Part shown: positions 26,726 to 34,899 of the stretch, piece after piece
Position numbering within the stretch: position 1 is the first letter of the stretch
Layout: the number at the start of each line of letters is the position of its first letter
DNA from: Gammaproteobacteria bacterium
GTDB taxonomy: Bacteria > Pseudomonadota > Gammaproteobacteria > Methylococcales > Methylomonadaceae
Assembly (NCBI GenBank): GCA_018830325.1
Contig: JAHJSQ010000025.1
Coordinates: forward strand, 61,293 to 125,292
Length of the DNA stretch: 64,000 nucleotides
Reading direction: 5' to 3'
Program-made: the position numbers and the translations under genes
Notes under the pieces: model-generated
Database searches by the model: none
What the model saw: the letters and a program-made list of their open reading frames with translations, nothing else
Told to the model about the DNA's origin: nothing

Positions 26726-27652
26726 ATGTTTGAAGAATATTCAATGGCGGAACTGACAGATATTTTATTCATGCAGGGTTTTGCCGGTTTGATTTTATTT
26801 TCGGTTTTGGTGCTCATGGCATTGGGATTGGCGATCATTTTCGGTCAGATGGGCGTCATCAATATGGCCCATGGCGAATTCATGATTTTGGGTGCCTATA
26901 CAACCTATTTAACATCCCATATTTTTGAAACCTATCTGCCGGCTTTATTCGACGGCTACTTTTTTGTGGCGATGGCTTTGGCTTTCTTAGTGTGTTTCGC
27001 GCTGGGCGTGTTGGTTGAATGGGGTATGATCCGGTTTCTATTCAAGCGGCCTCTCGATACCTTGTTGGCGACTTGGGGGCTCAGTTTGATTCTTCAGCAA
27101 TCATACCGTACCGTTTTCGGTGCCCGAGAAGTCGGCGTGACTCTTCCAGAATGGATGATGGGATCGTATTCCATGACCGAAACGATAGAGGTACCGATCA
27201 ATGGCATCTTCGTGATGGTTTTAACCTTGTTTATAGCGTCGGGCGTCTATTTCTTGATGTTTCGCTCACTCTGGGGCAAGCAAGTACGGGCCGTCGTTCA
27301 GAATAGGCCCATGGCAGGAGCGGTCGGCATCGATACGGGGAAGGTCGACCGTTACACATTCGGCATCGGTTGCGGCATCGCCGGTATTGCAGGCAGTGCG
27401 TTCACGATGATCGGTTCGACAGGACCGACTTCGGGTCAACTCTATATTGTCGATACCTTTCTAGTCGTCGTATTCGGCGGTGCGCAGAGCCTTATCGGTA
27501 CCATCGCCTCCGCGTTTACGATTTCACAATCGCAATCGACTTTGGAATTTTTCTTAAGCGGCTCCATGGCTAAGGTCATCACGCTTTTGATTGTGGTCGG
27601 CATACTGATGCTGCGTCCTCAAGGGCTTTTTGCTCTCAAAATTCGTCAATAA
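26726..27652 (+). CDS. urtB: Urea ABC transporter permease UrtB
   Basis: An inner-membrane permease of 308 residues, of the LivH type, with about eight membrane helices and the family motifs GLAIIFGQMGVINMAHGEF, WGLSLILQQSYRTVFGA and RAVVQNRPMAGAVGID. It pairs with UrtC to form the channel. AGAGGA upstream is a reasonable RBS. It starts 109 bases after urtA, beyond the hairpin, and is followed by urtC after 12 bases. The similarity to UrtB rather than LivH rests on the NMAHGEFMILGAYTTY segment and on the operon context. Confidence 0.93.
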   Translation: MFEEYSMAELTDILFMQGFAGLILFSVLVLMALGLAIIFGQMGVINMAHGEFMILGAYTTYLTSHIFETYLPALFDGYFFVAMALAFLVCFALGVLVEWGMIRFLFKRPLDTLLATWGLSLILQQSYRTVFGAREVGVTLPEWMMGSYSMTETIEVPINGIFVMVLTLFIASGVYFLMFRSLWGKQVRAVVQNRPMAGAVGIDTGKVDRYTFGIGCGIAGIAGSAFTMIGSTGPTSGQLYIVDTFLVVVFGGAQSLIGTIASAFTISQSQSTLEFFLSGSMAKVITLLIVVGILMLRPQGLFALKIRQ

Positions 27653-27664
27653 GGGGAGTTTCCT

Positions 27665-28936
27665 ATGCAGCAACGGAGCAATATTCGATTTATGTCAAGG
27701 CAGGAAGTGCTTGGCTATATCATGTTGGCGGTCATCCTGTTAGCGATTATCCCGCTGTCTTTGGATGTATTTCGATTGAATTTGATCGGTAAATATCTGA
27801 CCTATGCCTTTGTCGCGCTCGGCTTGGTTTTGTGTTGGGGATACGGCGGCATTTTGAGCTTGGGGCAGGGAGTATTTTTCGGCTTGGGCGGATATTGCAT
27901 GGCTATGTTTCTCAAATTGGAAGCCAGCGATCCCGAGTCGACCAAAATTCAATCCACTCCCGGCATACCTGATTTCATGGACTGGAATCAGATCACCGAA
28001 TTACCATGGTGGTGGGAGCCTTTTAGGCAACTTCCTTTTGCGTTGTCGGCGATCGTTCTATTGCCGACGCTATTTGCATTCATCATAGGCGTGGCGATGT
28101 TCAAGCGCCGGGTCGGCGGGGTTTATTTCGCGATCATCACGCAAGCCATCGCGGCGATCATGACCATTTTAATTATCGGCCAACAAGGCTATACGGGCGG
28201 AGTCAACGGTATTACGGATTTACGCACATTGTTAGGTTGGGACATTCGTTCCGATTCAGCCAAAGTGATTTTGTATTATGTCTGTTCGGCCGCTCTTTTT
28301 ATATGTTTGTTACTTTCACAATTTATCCGTTATAAAAAACTTGGACGTATTCTGGTCGCGATGCGCGATCGAGAGGATAGAGTCCGGTTTTCCGGTTACG
28401 ACGTAGCCAACTTCAAAATATTCGTCTTTTGTCTGAGCGCGATGTTTTCTGCTATCGGCGGCGCGATGTTCACGCTGCAGGTCGGCTTTATGTCGCCTTC
28501 CTTCGTCGGCATCGTTCCATCGATCGAAATGGTGATTTATTGCGCCGTGGGCGGTCGGCTTTCCTTACTTGGCGCAGTTTACGGTACTTTGTTGGTGAAT
28601 TGGGCCAAAACGATATTTTCGGAGACATTTCCCGAGCTTTGGCTGTTTGCGATGGGGGCATTGTTCATCGCTGTCGTGATGGCGTTTCCGAATGGTTTGG
28701 CCAGTCTATTCAAACGCTACATAGAGCCGAAATTACCTGCTTGGTATAGCGGTAAAACGATGGTTTCGAAAGCGCCGATCATCGAGAAAGACTCGTCAAT
28801 GGAAACTGCGCATGCTAATGCTTTGGGCTCCGAGGAAAATATAGGTTCTTCAAAATCTTTAGCGAAACCCGAAACGGCTGTAACGGTGGCGCCACGGACC
28901 GATGAAAAGCTCGAAGGAGGTGTCTATGTCGACTAA
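27665..28936 (+). CDS. urtC: Urea ABC transporter permease UrtC
   Basis: The second inner-membrane permease, 423 residues, of the LivM type: CWGYGGILSLGQGVFFGLGGYCMAMFLKLE, GGVYFAIITQAIAAIM, GYTGGVNGITD and AMRDREDRVRFSGYDVANFKIF. It has a hydrophilic C-terminal extension of about 60 residues past the last helix (WYSGKTMVSKAPIIEKDSS onward), longer than typical LivM. GGGGAG lies six bases before the ATG. The last 11 bases overlap urtD, whose RBS lies inside the urtC extension. Confidence 0.93.
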   Translation: MQQRSNIRFMSRQEVLGYIMLAVILLAIIPLSLDVFRLNLIGKYLTYAFVALGLVLCWGYGGILSLGQGVFFGLGGYCMAMFLKLEASDPESTKIQSTPGIPDFMDWNQITELPWWWEPFRQLPFALSAIVLLPTLFAFIIGVAMFKRRVGGVYFAIITQAIAAIMTILIIGQQGYTGGVNGITDLRTLLGWDIRSDSAKVILYYVCSAALFICLLLSQFIRYKKLGRILVAMRDREDRVRFSGYDVANFKIFVFCLSAMFSAIGGAMFTLQVGFMSPSFVGIVPSIEMVIYCAVGGRLSLLGAVYGTLLVNWAKTIFSETFPELWLFAMGALFIAVVMAFPNGLASLFKRYIEPKLPAWYSGKTMVSKAPIIEKDSSMETAHANALGSEENIGSSKSLAKPETAVTVAPRTDEKLEGGVYVD

Positions 28937-29675
28937 TCGCAGTGATTTCGTTTTGGCCGTCGAAGGGCTTACGGTTTCTTTCGACGGGTTCAAGGCGGTC
29001 AATGACTTGTCATTCTACGTCGACGAGGGGGAAATACGCGTCATCATCGGTCCGAACGGCGCAGGAAAAACGACGGTACTCGATTTGATCTGCGGTCGGA
29101 CACAAGCCACCTCCGGGTCGATTAAATTTCGCGGAGAAGAGTTGACGCGGATGAAAGAGCACCAAATCGTCCATCACGGGGTTGGACGAAAGTTTCAAAA
29201 TCCTTCGATATACGACGATTTGAGTGTGTTTGAAAATCTTGAAATTTCATACCCGCGAGGACGGTCCGTTTTCGGCTCGTTAATGTTCAAGCGCGACCGT
29301 GAAGTGATCGAAGAAGTCGAAAACATAGCTGAAATCATTTTTTTGCAGAACGATCTCGATAAACCGGCCGGCTTATTGAGCCACGGACAAAAGCAATGGC
29401 TTGAGATCGGCATGTTGCTTATTCAAAAACCGGATTTATTAATGCTGGACGAACCGGTCGCCGGCATGTCGGTTGCGGAGCGCAAAAAAACCGCCGAGCT
29501 GTTGAACCGGATTACGCAAGGCCGCTCGGTAATCGTCATCGAGCACGATATGCAGTTTGTCGAAGACATCGCTCATCGGGTTACCGTTATGCACCAAGGC
29601 AAGGTGCTGTCTGAAGGTTCGATGGAGCGAGTCAAAAACGATCCCAAAGTCATTGAAGTCTATCTCGGCCACTAA
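28926..29675 (+). CDS. urtD: Urea ABC transporter ATP-binding protein UrtD
   Basis: A 249-residue ATPase of the LivG type: Walker A GPNGAGKTT, signature LSHGQKQWLEIGM, Walker B LLMLDEPVAGMS and a switch His in VIEHDMQF. The upstream in-frame ATG at 28902 is not used: the strong RBS AAGGAGGTG at 28914-28922 serves the ATG at 28926, which overlaps the end of urtC. Couples ATP hydrolysis to urea/amide import with UrtE. Confidence 0.94.
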   Translation: MSTNRSDFVLAVEGLTVSFDGFKAVNDLSFYVDEGEIRVIIGPNGAGKTTVLDLICGRTQATSGSIKFRGEELTRMKEHQIVHHGVGRKFQNPSIYDDLSVFENLEISYPRGRSVFGSLMFKRDREVIEEVENIAEIIFLQNDLDKPAGLLSHGQKQWLEIGMLLIQKPDLLMLDEPVAGMSVAERKKTAELLNRITQGRSVIVIEHDMQFVEDIAHRVTVMHQGKVLSEGSMERVKNDPKVIEVYLGH

Positions 29676-29699
29676 TCGGTCGAATCAGGAGAAAACAAA

Positions 29700-30389
29700 A
29701 TGCTGAGCGTTAAAAATTACCACGTGGCCTATGGGCAAAGCGAAGTGTTGCACGGATTGAATTTCGATGTAAAGCCGAAAGAAATCGTAGCCGTGATGGG
29801 GCGCAACGGCATGGGCAAGTCTACGTTGATGAAATCGTTGATCGGAATGATCCCTACCGCAAAGGGCGAGGTTCAACTTGACGACGTCGACTTGACGCTA
29901 CTCAAAAGCCATCAGCGAGTATCTAAAGGTTTGGGTTTCGTTCCGCAAGGGCGAATGATTTTTTCGACGATGACGGTCAAAGAAAATATTGAAACCGGTT
30001 TGACCATTACCGGTGAAAAGACGGTTCCTAACGATCTATACGAATTGTTTCCGGTTCTCGAAGAGATGCGAAATCGCCGAGGCGGAAATTTATCCGGAGG
30101 ACAGCAGCAGCAATTGGCAATCGCCAGGGCATTGGCCAGCAAGCCGAAGTTATTGCTGTTGGATGAACCGACCGAGGGCATTCAACCTTCGATCATTCGC
30201 GAAATGGCTCGGACGTTAAAAAAAATACGCGATACCCGTGGCCTATCGATTGTCGTGTCGGAGCAAGTGTTGAGTTTTGCGCTTGAAATCGCCGACCGCA
30301 TCATCGTTCTCGAAAAGGGGGAAATCGTTCATCAGGAAGAGCGGGCAACGCTCAATGAAGCCAAGGTGGCGGCTTATTTATCGGTATGA
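29700..30389 (+). CDS. urtE: Urea ABC transporter ATP-binding protein UrtE
   Basis: A 229-residue ATPase of the LivF type with Walker A GRNGMGKST, signature LSGGQQQQLAIARAL and Walker B LLLLDEPTEGIQPSII. The NYHVAYGQSEVLHGLNF start and the EGIQPSII segment are typical of UrtE. The RBS is CAGGAGAAA. It is 24 bases after urtD and 35 bases before fmdA, completing the five-gene importer. Confidence 0.94.
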   Translation: MLSVKNYHVAYGQSEVLHGLNFDVKPKEIVAVMGRNGMGKSTLMKSLIGMIPTAKGEVQLDDVDLTLLKSHQRVSKGLGFVPQGRMIFSTMTVKENIETGLTITGEKTVPNDLYELFPVLEEMRNRRGGNLSGGQQQQLAIARALASKPKLLLLDEPTEGIQPSIIREMARTLKKIRDTRGLSIVVSEQVLSFALEIADRIIVLEKGEIVHQEERATLNEAKVAAYLSV

Positions 30390-30424
30390 GTATTAATCAT
30401 TAAAACTTTGTCAGGAGAAAGGCT

Positions 30425-31654
30425 ATGGCTGAAACCATTATCAAAATCGATTTAAGTAAATCACCTTATGAAAACGACATGATTCATAACCGGTGGCACC
30501 CGGACATACCAATGGTGGCAATGGTTAAACCCGGTGACGATTTCATTATCGAATCCTACGATTGGACCGGCGGACAAATTCACAATAACGACAGTGCCGA
30601 TGATGTGCGCGACGTTGATTTATCGAAAGTGCATTTTTTGTCCGGGCCGGTCGGTGTGGAAGGTGCGGAGCCCGGGGACTTGCTGGTCGTCGATATTCTC
30701 GATATCGGGGCTTTTGAAAACAGTCAGTGGGGGTTTAACGGTTTTTTTTCAAAAAAGAACGGTGGCGGCTTTTTGACCGAGCATTTTCCCGAGGCGCAAA
30801 AATCGATTTGGGATTTCAACGGTATGTTTACCAAGTCTCGTCATGTTCCCGGCGTCGAGTTTGCCGGCTTGATTCATCCCGGATTGATTGGCACACTGCC
30901 GTCTAAAGAAATGTTGGATGAATGGAATACGCGGGAAAAAGCCCTTTACGACACGGAGCCGGACCGGGTTCCGCCCTTGGCAACGTTGCCTTATGCCGAT
31001 ACGGCTCATATGGGACGTATGAGCGGCGATGCTGGAAAAGCGGCGGCGGCCGAAGCAGCGAGAACGGTGCCACCGCGCGAGCATGGCGGAAACTGCGATA
31101 TTAAAGATTTATCTCGGGGTTCGACAGTCTATTTTCCGGTTTATGTGAAGAATGCCGGTCTTAGCTTAGGGGACTTGCATTTTAGTCAAGGCGACGGCGA
31201 AATCACATTTTGCGGTGCGATAGAAATGGCCGGTTGGACACACCTGCGTGTCAGTTTGATCAAAGACGGCATGAAAAAATATGGAATCAAAAATCCGATT
31301 TTCAAGCCGAGTCCGATCAAACCCCAGTATGACGACTATTTAATCTTCGAAGGTATTTCAGTCGACGAGTCCGGCAAGCAACATTATCTCGATGTGCATA
31401 TCGCTTATCGTCAGGCTTGCTTGAATGCGATCGAATATTTGACGAAATTCGGTTATTCGAGTGCTCAAGCTTATGCCATTTTAGGTACCGCGCCGGTGCA
31501 AGGGCACATCAGCGGCGTCGTGGATATTCCGAATGCCTGCGCGACGCTTTGGTTGCCGACCGATATCTTCGAATTCAACGTCAAGCCGAATTCGGAAGGG
31601 CCGAAAAAAGAGTTGTCCGGCGATGTCGACGTACCCTTGTCTCCCGATCTGTAA
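30425..31654 (+). CDS. fmdA: Formamidase FmdA (acetamidase/formamidase family)
   Basis: Hydrolyses formamide to formate and ammonia in the cytoplasm. The 409-residue protein belongs to the FmdA/AmdA family, with NRWHPDIPMVAMVKPGDDF, DWTGGQIHNNDSADDVRDVDL, HFLSGPVGVEGAEPGDLLVVDILD, EHGGNCDIKDLSRGSTVYFPV and SLGDLHFSQGDGEITFCGAIEM. In Methylophilus the fmd operon couples this enzyme to a urea/amide ABC transporter, and the same logic holds here: the urt genes directly precede it. In a one-carbon metaboliser formate would be oxidised for reducing power while ammonia supplies nitrogen (inference). An RBS (AGGAGAAA) precedes the ATG. Confidence 0.95.
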   Translation: MAETIIKIDLSKSPYENDMIHNRWHPDIPMVAMVKPGDDFIIESYDWTGGQIHNNDSADDVRDVDLSKVHFLSGPVGVEGAEPGDLLVVDILDIGAFENSQWGFNGFFSKKNGGGFLTEHFPEAQKSIWDFNGMFTKSRHVPGVEFAGLIHPGLIGTLPSKEMLDEWNTREKALYDTEPDRVPPLATLPYADTAHMGRMSGDAGKAAAAEAARTVPPREHGGNCDIKDLSRGSTVYFPVYVKNAGLSLGDLHFSQGDGEITFCGAIEMAGWTHLRVSLIKDGMKKYGIKNPIFKPSPIKPQYDDYLIFEGISVDESGKQHYLDVHIAYRQACLNAIEYLTKFGYSSAQAYAILGTAPVQGHISGVVDIPNACATLWLPTDIFEFNVKPNSEGPKKELSGDVDVPLSPDL

Positions 31655-31675
31655 TAGTAACTTTGGAGGATAGCG

Positions 31676-32068
31676 ATGCCGCTCTATGACTATAAATGCC
31701 CGAAACACGGCATTTTTCACGACTTAGCAACGTTCGAAGAAAGCAGCGCTCCAAAGGCTTGTCCGCACTGCCAAACCTCGAGTCCGCGGATTATCATGAT
31801 ACCGCCCGAGGTGCTTGCAATGGCGCCGGACAAACGTAAAGCGATGAGTATCAACGAGAAGTCGCGTCACGAACCGGCTTTCTCGACGGTAGACAGCCGG
31901 GAGGATCAAATCCTCGAACACAAGCACACCAAGAATTGCGGGTGCAGTAGCAACAAAGGGTTGTTTCTGAAGCATCCCGATCGTAGCAGTTTGAGACAGC
32001 AAGTGATATTGATGCAAGATGGAAGTAAGGTTTTTCCTTCGCAAAGGCCTTGGATGATCAGCCATTAA
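31676..32068 (+). CDS. fmdB: FmdB-family zinc-ribbon protein
   Basis: A 130-residue protein whose first 45 residues form the FmdB/CxxC_CXXC_SSSS zinc ribbon: PLYDYKCPKHGIFHDLATFEE and ACPHCQTSSPRII. The first metal knuckle is C-x2-H rather than the usual C-x2-C. The rest is specific to this branch, ends with a CGCSSNKG segment, and contains no enzymatic motif. In Methylophilus FmdB was proposed as a regulator of formamidase expression. Last gene of the urt-fmd operon, 21 bases after fmdA with GGAGG as RBS. Confidence 0.88.
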   Translation: MPLYDYKCPKHGIFHDLATFEESSAPKACPHCQTSSPRIIMIPPEVLAMAPDKRKAMSINEKSRHEPAFSTVDSREDQILEHKHTKNCGCSSNKGLFLKHPDRSSLRQQVILMQDGSKVFPSQRPWMISH

Positions 32069-32111
32069 GCGTGTTCAAGGTTCTTTTTCTCTTTATTCGT
32101 TTCTAAACCGA

Positions 32112-32150
32112 CCGTCTCTTACTATCAAGCTTAGTGGGAGATGGTTTGCT
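32112..32150 (+). terminator. Candidate terminator after fmdB
   Basis: Stem CCGTCTCTTAC paired with GTGGGAGATGG (11 pairs, three of them G-U in RNA) around a short loop, followed by TTTGCTTT. It sits 44 bases past the fmdB stop, where the urt-fmd transcript should end. The T-tract is imperfect, so this is tentative. Confidence 0.4.
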
Positions 32151-32405
32151 TTATTATGGATGCTCTTTTAATTCCAATTGCTCTCCGCCTCATATCACTG
32201 TGACGGGCCCAATCTCTATAAAGCAATGGAAAAAGATTCGGGTTGCATTTCTTATCGGAAGCCATCAACCAAAAAAGTAACTCTCCCTTTTTCACGGCCC
32301 TTTTTTACGCCTCCTCCCTCCTTTTTTCTGATGGACGAATAATTCGGTGTGAGCTAAGCTCTAGCGAATGACGCAATGAACAAGCGGAAAAAGCAAGGGG
32401 TAAAT
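32151..32405. other. Gap without genes after the fmd operon
   Basis: Pyrimidine-rich stretches (CCCTTTTTTACGCCTCCTCCCTCC) and no credible open frame; nothing recognised. The left REP-like hairpin follows. Confidence 0.5.
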
Positions 32406-32425
32406 GTCAAATGTAAGGCTTAACC
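32406..32425. repeat. REP-like imperfect hairpin, left
   Basis: GTCAAATGTAAGGCTTAAC, an imperfect copy of the perfect hairpin GTCAAGC-ATAAG-GCTTGAC at 33276-33294. The two bracket the DUF4160/DUF2442 pair and the transposase remnant. Confidence 0.5.
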
Positions 32426-32458
32426 CTAATACCCGCTCTGATAGGCTGGAGAAAATTA

Positions 32459-32725
32459 ATGCCAACAATTTCAATGTTCTACGGAATTATTGTTCGGATG
32501 TATTACGTGCCGAAGGAGCATCCGCCGCCACATTTTCACGTCTACTATGGTGAGCATAAGGCGACCATTGATATCCGAACATGTGAGGTAATACAAGGCG
32601 ACCTACCAAGAAAGCAGTCTAAGCTTGTCTTGGCATGGGCGGAACTTCATCAGGAAGAACTGATGGCTGATTGGGAGCTGGTGATGAATGGTGAGGAGCC
32701 ATTTAAAATTAAACCGTTACAGTAA
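32459..32725 (+). CDS. DUF4160 domain protein
   Basis: An 88-residue protein with the DUF4160 signature MPTISMFYGIIVRMYY...EHPPPHFHVYYGEHKATIDI and WAELHQEELMADWE. The biochemical function is not known. Members are nearly always encoded next to a DUF2442 protein, as here, 11 bases upstream of one, an arrangement reminiscent of small two-gene stability modules. The conserved HPPPHFH segment gives a dense set of histidines. Confidence 0.85.
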   Translation: MPTISMFYGIIVRMYYVPKEHPPPHFHVYYGEHKATIDIRTCEVIQGDLPRKQSKLVLAWAELHQEELMADWELVMNGEEPFKIKPLQ

Positions 32726-32736
32726 GAGGTGAAATT

Positions 32737-33018
32737 ATGTATCCATCTGTTAAAAATGTCACTCCGGCTGAAGATTATCTTCTCTCAATAGATTTTGATA
32801 ACGGAGAAAGAGGAACTTTAGATATGAAACCCTATTTGGACTTTGGTGTTTTTCAGAGACTCAAAGAACTAAATGCATTCAATCGAGTTCGTGTATCTTT
32901 CGATACCATAGAATGGGATTCGGGGATAGATCTTGACCCTGAGTTTGTTTACAACAAAAGTGAACGTCCAGTCGAACAACAAGGTGCACCAGTCGACGTG
33001 AAAAAACTGCGCGATTGA
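32737..33018 (+). CDS. DUF2442 domain protein
   Basis: A 93-residue protein typical of DUF2442: YLLSIDFDNGERGTLDMKPYLDFGVFQRLKELNAFNRVRV and IEWDSGIDLDPEFVY. Partner of the DUF4160 gene, with an AAGAGGTG RBS. Function unknown; toxin-antitoxin-like behaviour has been suggested for such pairs from genome context, but nothing in the sequence proves it. Confidence 0.85.
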   Translation: MYPSVKNVTPAEDYLLSIDFDNGERGTLDMKPYLDFGVFQRLKELNAFNRVRVSFDTIEWDSGIDLDPEFVYNKSERPVEQQGAPVDVKKLRD

Positions 33019-33105
33019 GGAGGTCGATGTCAGTCCTTCCTTACATATGGAATTCTAACCTTATTGATCTAATTTGAGGCTCAGGTTAGTTGGAGAGGAT
33101 CTCGA

Positions 33106-33290
33106 TTGGCCAGACCTTTACGCATTGAATTTCTAGGAACACCGAACTATCTAACCTTTTGCGGCAGGCGCTCAATAAAGAATCTATCGCGATTGCTCAA
33201 GTGGGCGAATGTTTTGATGTGAACTTTGCTGATTTGAGCCGCGCGGTAAAACAGGGGGGAAAGGGAAGTGCTAATGTCAAGCATAAGGCT
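33106..33290 (+). pseudogene. Remnant of a REP-associated tyrosine transposase (RAYT)
   Basis: From a TTG at 33106 the frame reads ARPLRIEFLGTPNYLTF, the conserved N-terminus of RAYT/Y1 transposases (normally MARPLRIEFPGA.YH). After a frame change, sequence from about 33148 reads ALNKESIAIAQVGECFDVNFADLSRAVKQ, resembling the C-terminal HTH of the same family (the GEYFGV..S.VSRAVK type). The catalytic HUH core and Tyr are missing, so it is an internal deletion relic. The perfect REP-like hairpin at 33276-33294 follows directly. Confidence 0.55.
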
Positions 33291-33294
33291 TGAC
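33276..33294. repeat. REP-like perfect hairpin, right
   Basis: GTCAAGC-ATAAG-GCTTGAC, a 7-bp perfect stem with a five-base loop followed by CCCC. It abuts the RAYT remnant, as REP sequences normally do with their transposase genes. Imperfect partner at 32406. Confidence 0.6.
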
Positions 33295-33306
33295 CCCGAT
33301 TTTCAC

Positions 33307-34773
33307 TTATTCCTTATCAAAATCCAACGGGCTTTTGGCTTGCTTTAACGTCCTGCTCTGAACGGTGTGGGTATAAATCATCGTGGTTCTGACGTCGCTG
33401 TGTCCCAGTAATTCCTGAATCGTGCGAATGTCGTAATTCGCCTCCAATAAATGACTGGCGAAAGAATGCCGGAAAGTGTGAGCTGTCGCACGCTTGGTGA
33501 TTTTGGCGTCATTCGCCGCGCGTTTGATCGCCTTTTGTACGATGGACTCATGAAGATGATAACGTTTGTGTTCTTGGGTTTCCGCAACTAGCGTTAATGA
33601 AGGTTGCGGAAAAAACCACTGCCAGATGAATTCCTTGGCGGCGTTTTTATATTTATGACTCAATTGGTTCGGCAAGAACACGCCGGCAAAATTGGCTTTT
33701 AGGTCGGCTTCGTGTAAATCCGCGACTTTCCTCAACTGTTTGTTCAATGCCGGTATCAATGTTTGCGGTAACGGAACCGTTCGGTCCTTTTGACCCTTGC
33801 CGTCATGAACGGTCAAAACGCCGGCATCGAAATTGAAACATTGGACACGCAGATTCAAGCACTCGAAAAGCCGCAGCCCGCAACCGTATAACAGTTTGGC
33901 GACGAGATCGACCGGATCGTCGAGATGATCGAAAATCAACTCGACCTCTTCGCGGGACAAGACCACCGGAATATGAGGCTTGCGCTTGGCTCTCGCGACG
34001 CCTTTGATTTCGCCGAAATCCTTGTTCAAAACGTGTTGAAACAAAAACAGCAACGCATTGAATGCCTGATTTTGAGTCGAAGCGGACACTTTCTTATCGA
34101 CGGCAAGATCGCTCAAAAACGCCACCACATCCTGTTGCGTCAAATTCCGGTAATCTTTACTTTTGGTAAACGCTTGCAAACGGCGCGCCCAACCGCGATA
34201 GGATTTCAAAGTCTTCGGCGAATAATGGCGTAATTGAATTTCACGGGTCAGCTCGTCAAAGACAAAAACCCAACTGCATCCGGTTTGTTTTTCAGCAACC
34301 GTATTATTTTGTCGGGTTTTATCGGAGGCGGCAGAATGCCGCGAGTGTTCATAAGGCAGTGATCGATGATGCGGGTGATTCGATTCAGGCGAGTCCTTTT
34401 GACGCGAAACGTCAGGAATTGGCGGAGCTTGCAGAGGCAAGGTTTGGACTGCATTGGTTGACAGTTCGGCGTCTTCGGCATTGGCGGTTGCTTTTAATTG
34501 GTAAAACAACACAATAGCCTGGCGAGCTTGCTCTCGTTGTTGAGCCGATTGGCCTTTTTGATCGAGCTTGTCGAGAAACAACGGCAAGCTGGAGCGGTGA
34601 AAAGGATCATGATGATATTTGTGACAAAAATCCCAATAGAAACGAAGCCATTTTCGATAAAAGTGTTTGATATTTTCAGGGTGTTGTTTCTGATCCAATA
34701 GCGCATTGAACTGACGAGACAATTCATCGGGGAGACTGAGCATCGTTTTTATCCAAACCTGGTGATCAAGCAT
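33307..34773 (-). CDS. intI: Integron integrase IntI (long form)
   Basis: A tyrosine recombinase that excises and inserts gene cassettes at attC and attI. The catalytic domain shows Arg in YGCGLRLFECL, GKGQKDRTVPLP, HTFRHSFASHLL, LLGHSD and the Tyr nucleophile in MIYTH. The IntI-specific insertion is clear: AAKEFIWQWFFP through KRYHLHESIVQKAIKRAA, which distinguishes it from XerC/D and phage integrases. A core-binding SAM-like domain (IQLRHYSPKTLKSYRGWARRL) precedes it. An extra N-terminal domain of about 150 residues (LPDELSRQFNALLD onward) plus a polar linker makes it longer than class 1 IntI1 (337 residues). The start is uncertain: ATG at 34773 or 34743. The open frame further upstream would overlap the cassette promoter. 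Divergent from the cassette array. Confidence 0.93.
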   Translation of the reverse strand: MLDHQVWIKTMLSLPDELSRQFNALLDQKQHPENIKHFYRKWLRFYWDFCHKYHHDPFHRSSLPLFLDKLDQKGQSAQQREQARQAIVLFYQLKATANAEDAELSTNAVQTLPLQAPPIPDVSRQKDSPESNHPHHRSLPYEHSRHSAASDKTRQNNTVAEKQTGCSWVFVFDELTREIQLRHYSPKTLKSYRGWARRLQAFTKSKDYRNLTQQDVVAFLSDLAVDKKVSASTQNQAFNALLFLFQHVLNKDFGEIKGVARAKRKPHIPVVLSREEVELIFDHLDDPVDLVAKLLYGCGLRLFECLNLRVQCFNFDAGVLTVHDGKGQKDRTVPLPQTLIPALNKQLRKVADLHEADLKANFAGVFLPNQLSHKYKNAAKEFIWQWFFPQPSLTLVAETQEHKRYHLHESIVQKAIKRAANDAKITKRATAHTFRHSFASHLLEANYDIRTIQELLGHSDVRTTMIYTHTVQSRTLKQAKSPLDFDKE

Positions 34774-34819
34774 AAAATGTATGTTATCCCGTTTGGAACT
34801 ACAAGGGCTTTGGTAAAAA

Positions 34820-34849
34820 TTGACACAAAAATGCGTTCTAGTGTATAAG
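34820..34849 (+). promoter_or_regulatory. Candidate cassette promoter Pc
   Basis: TTGACA (34820-34825), an 18-base spacer and TATAAG (34844-34849) point into the array from the region between intI and the first cassette. Strong consensus and correct position make it the likely driver of at least the first cassettes. Confidence 0.7.
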
Positions 34850-34873
34850 ATGTGCGGGTCTAGATAATAACTT

Positions 34874-34880
34874 GTTAGCT
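34874..34880 (+). other. attI core / start of first cassette
   Basis: GTTAGCT preceded by AATAACTT, 25 bases upstream of the first cassette gene and 25 bases after the promoter. It matches the GTTRRRY-type crossover core except at the sixth position. This marks the junction of integron platform and cassette 1. Confidence 0.5.
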
Positions 34881-34899
34881 TCCATATCAAGGATCGAGA

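Noticed and set aside
33307..34890. Phage or genomic-island integrase, hence a prophage here
   Set aside because: The integron-specific insertion in the integrase, Pc and the eight attC sites explain the region; no phage structural or replication genes are present.
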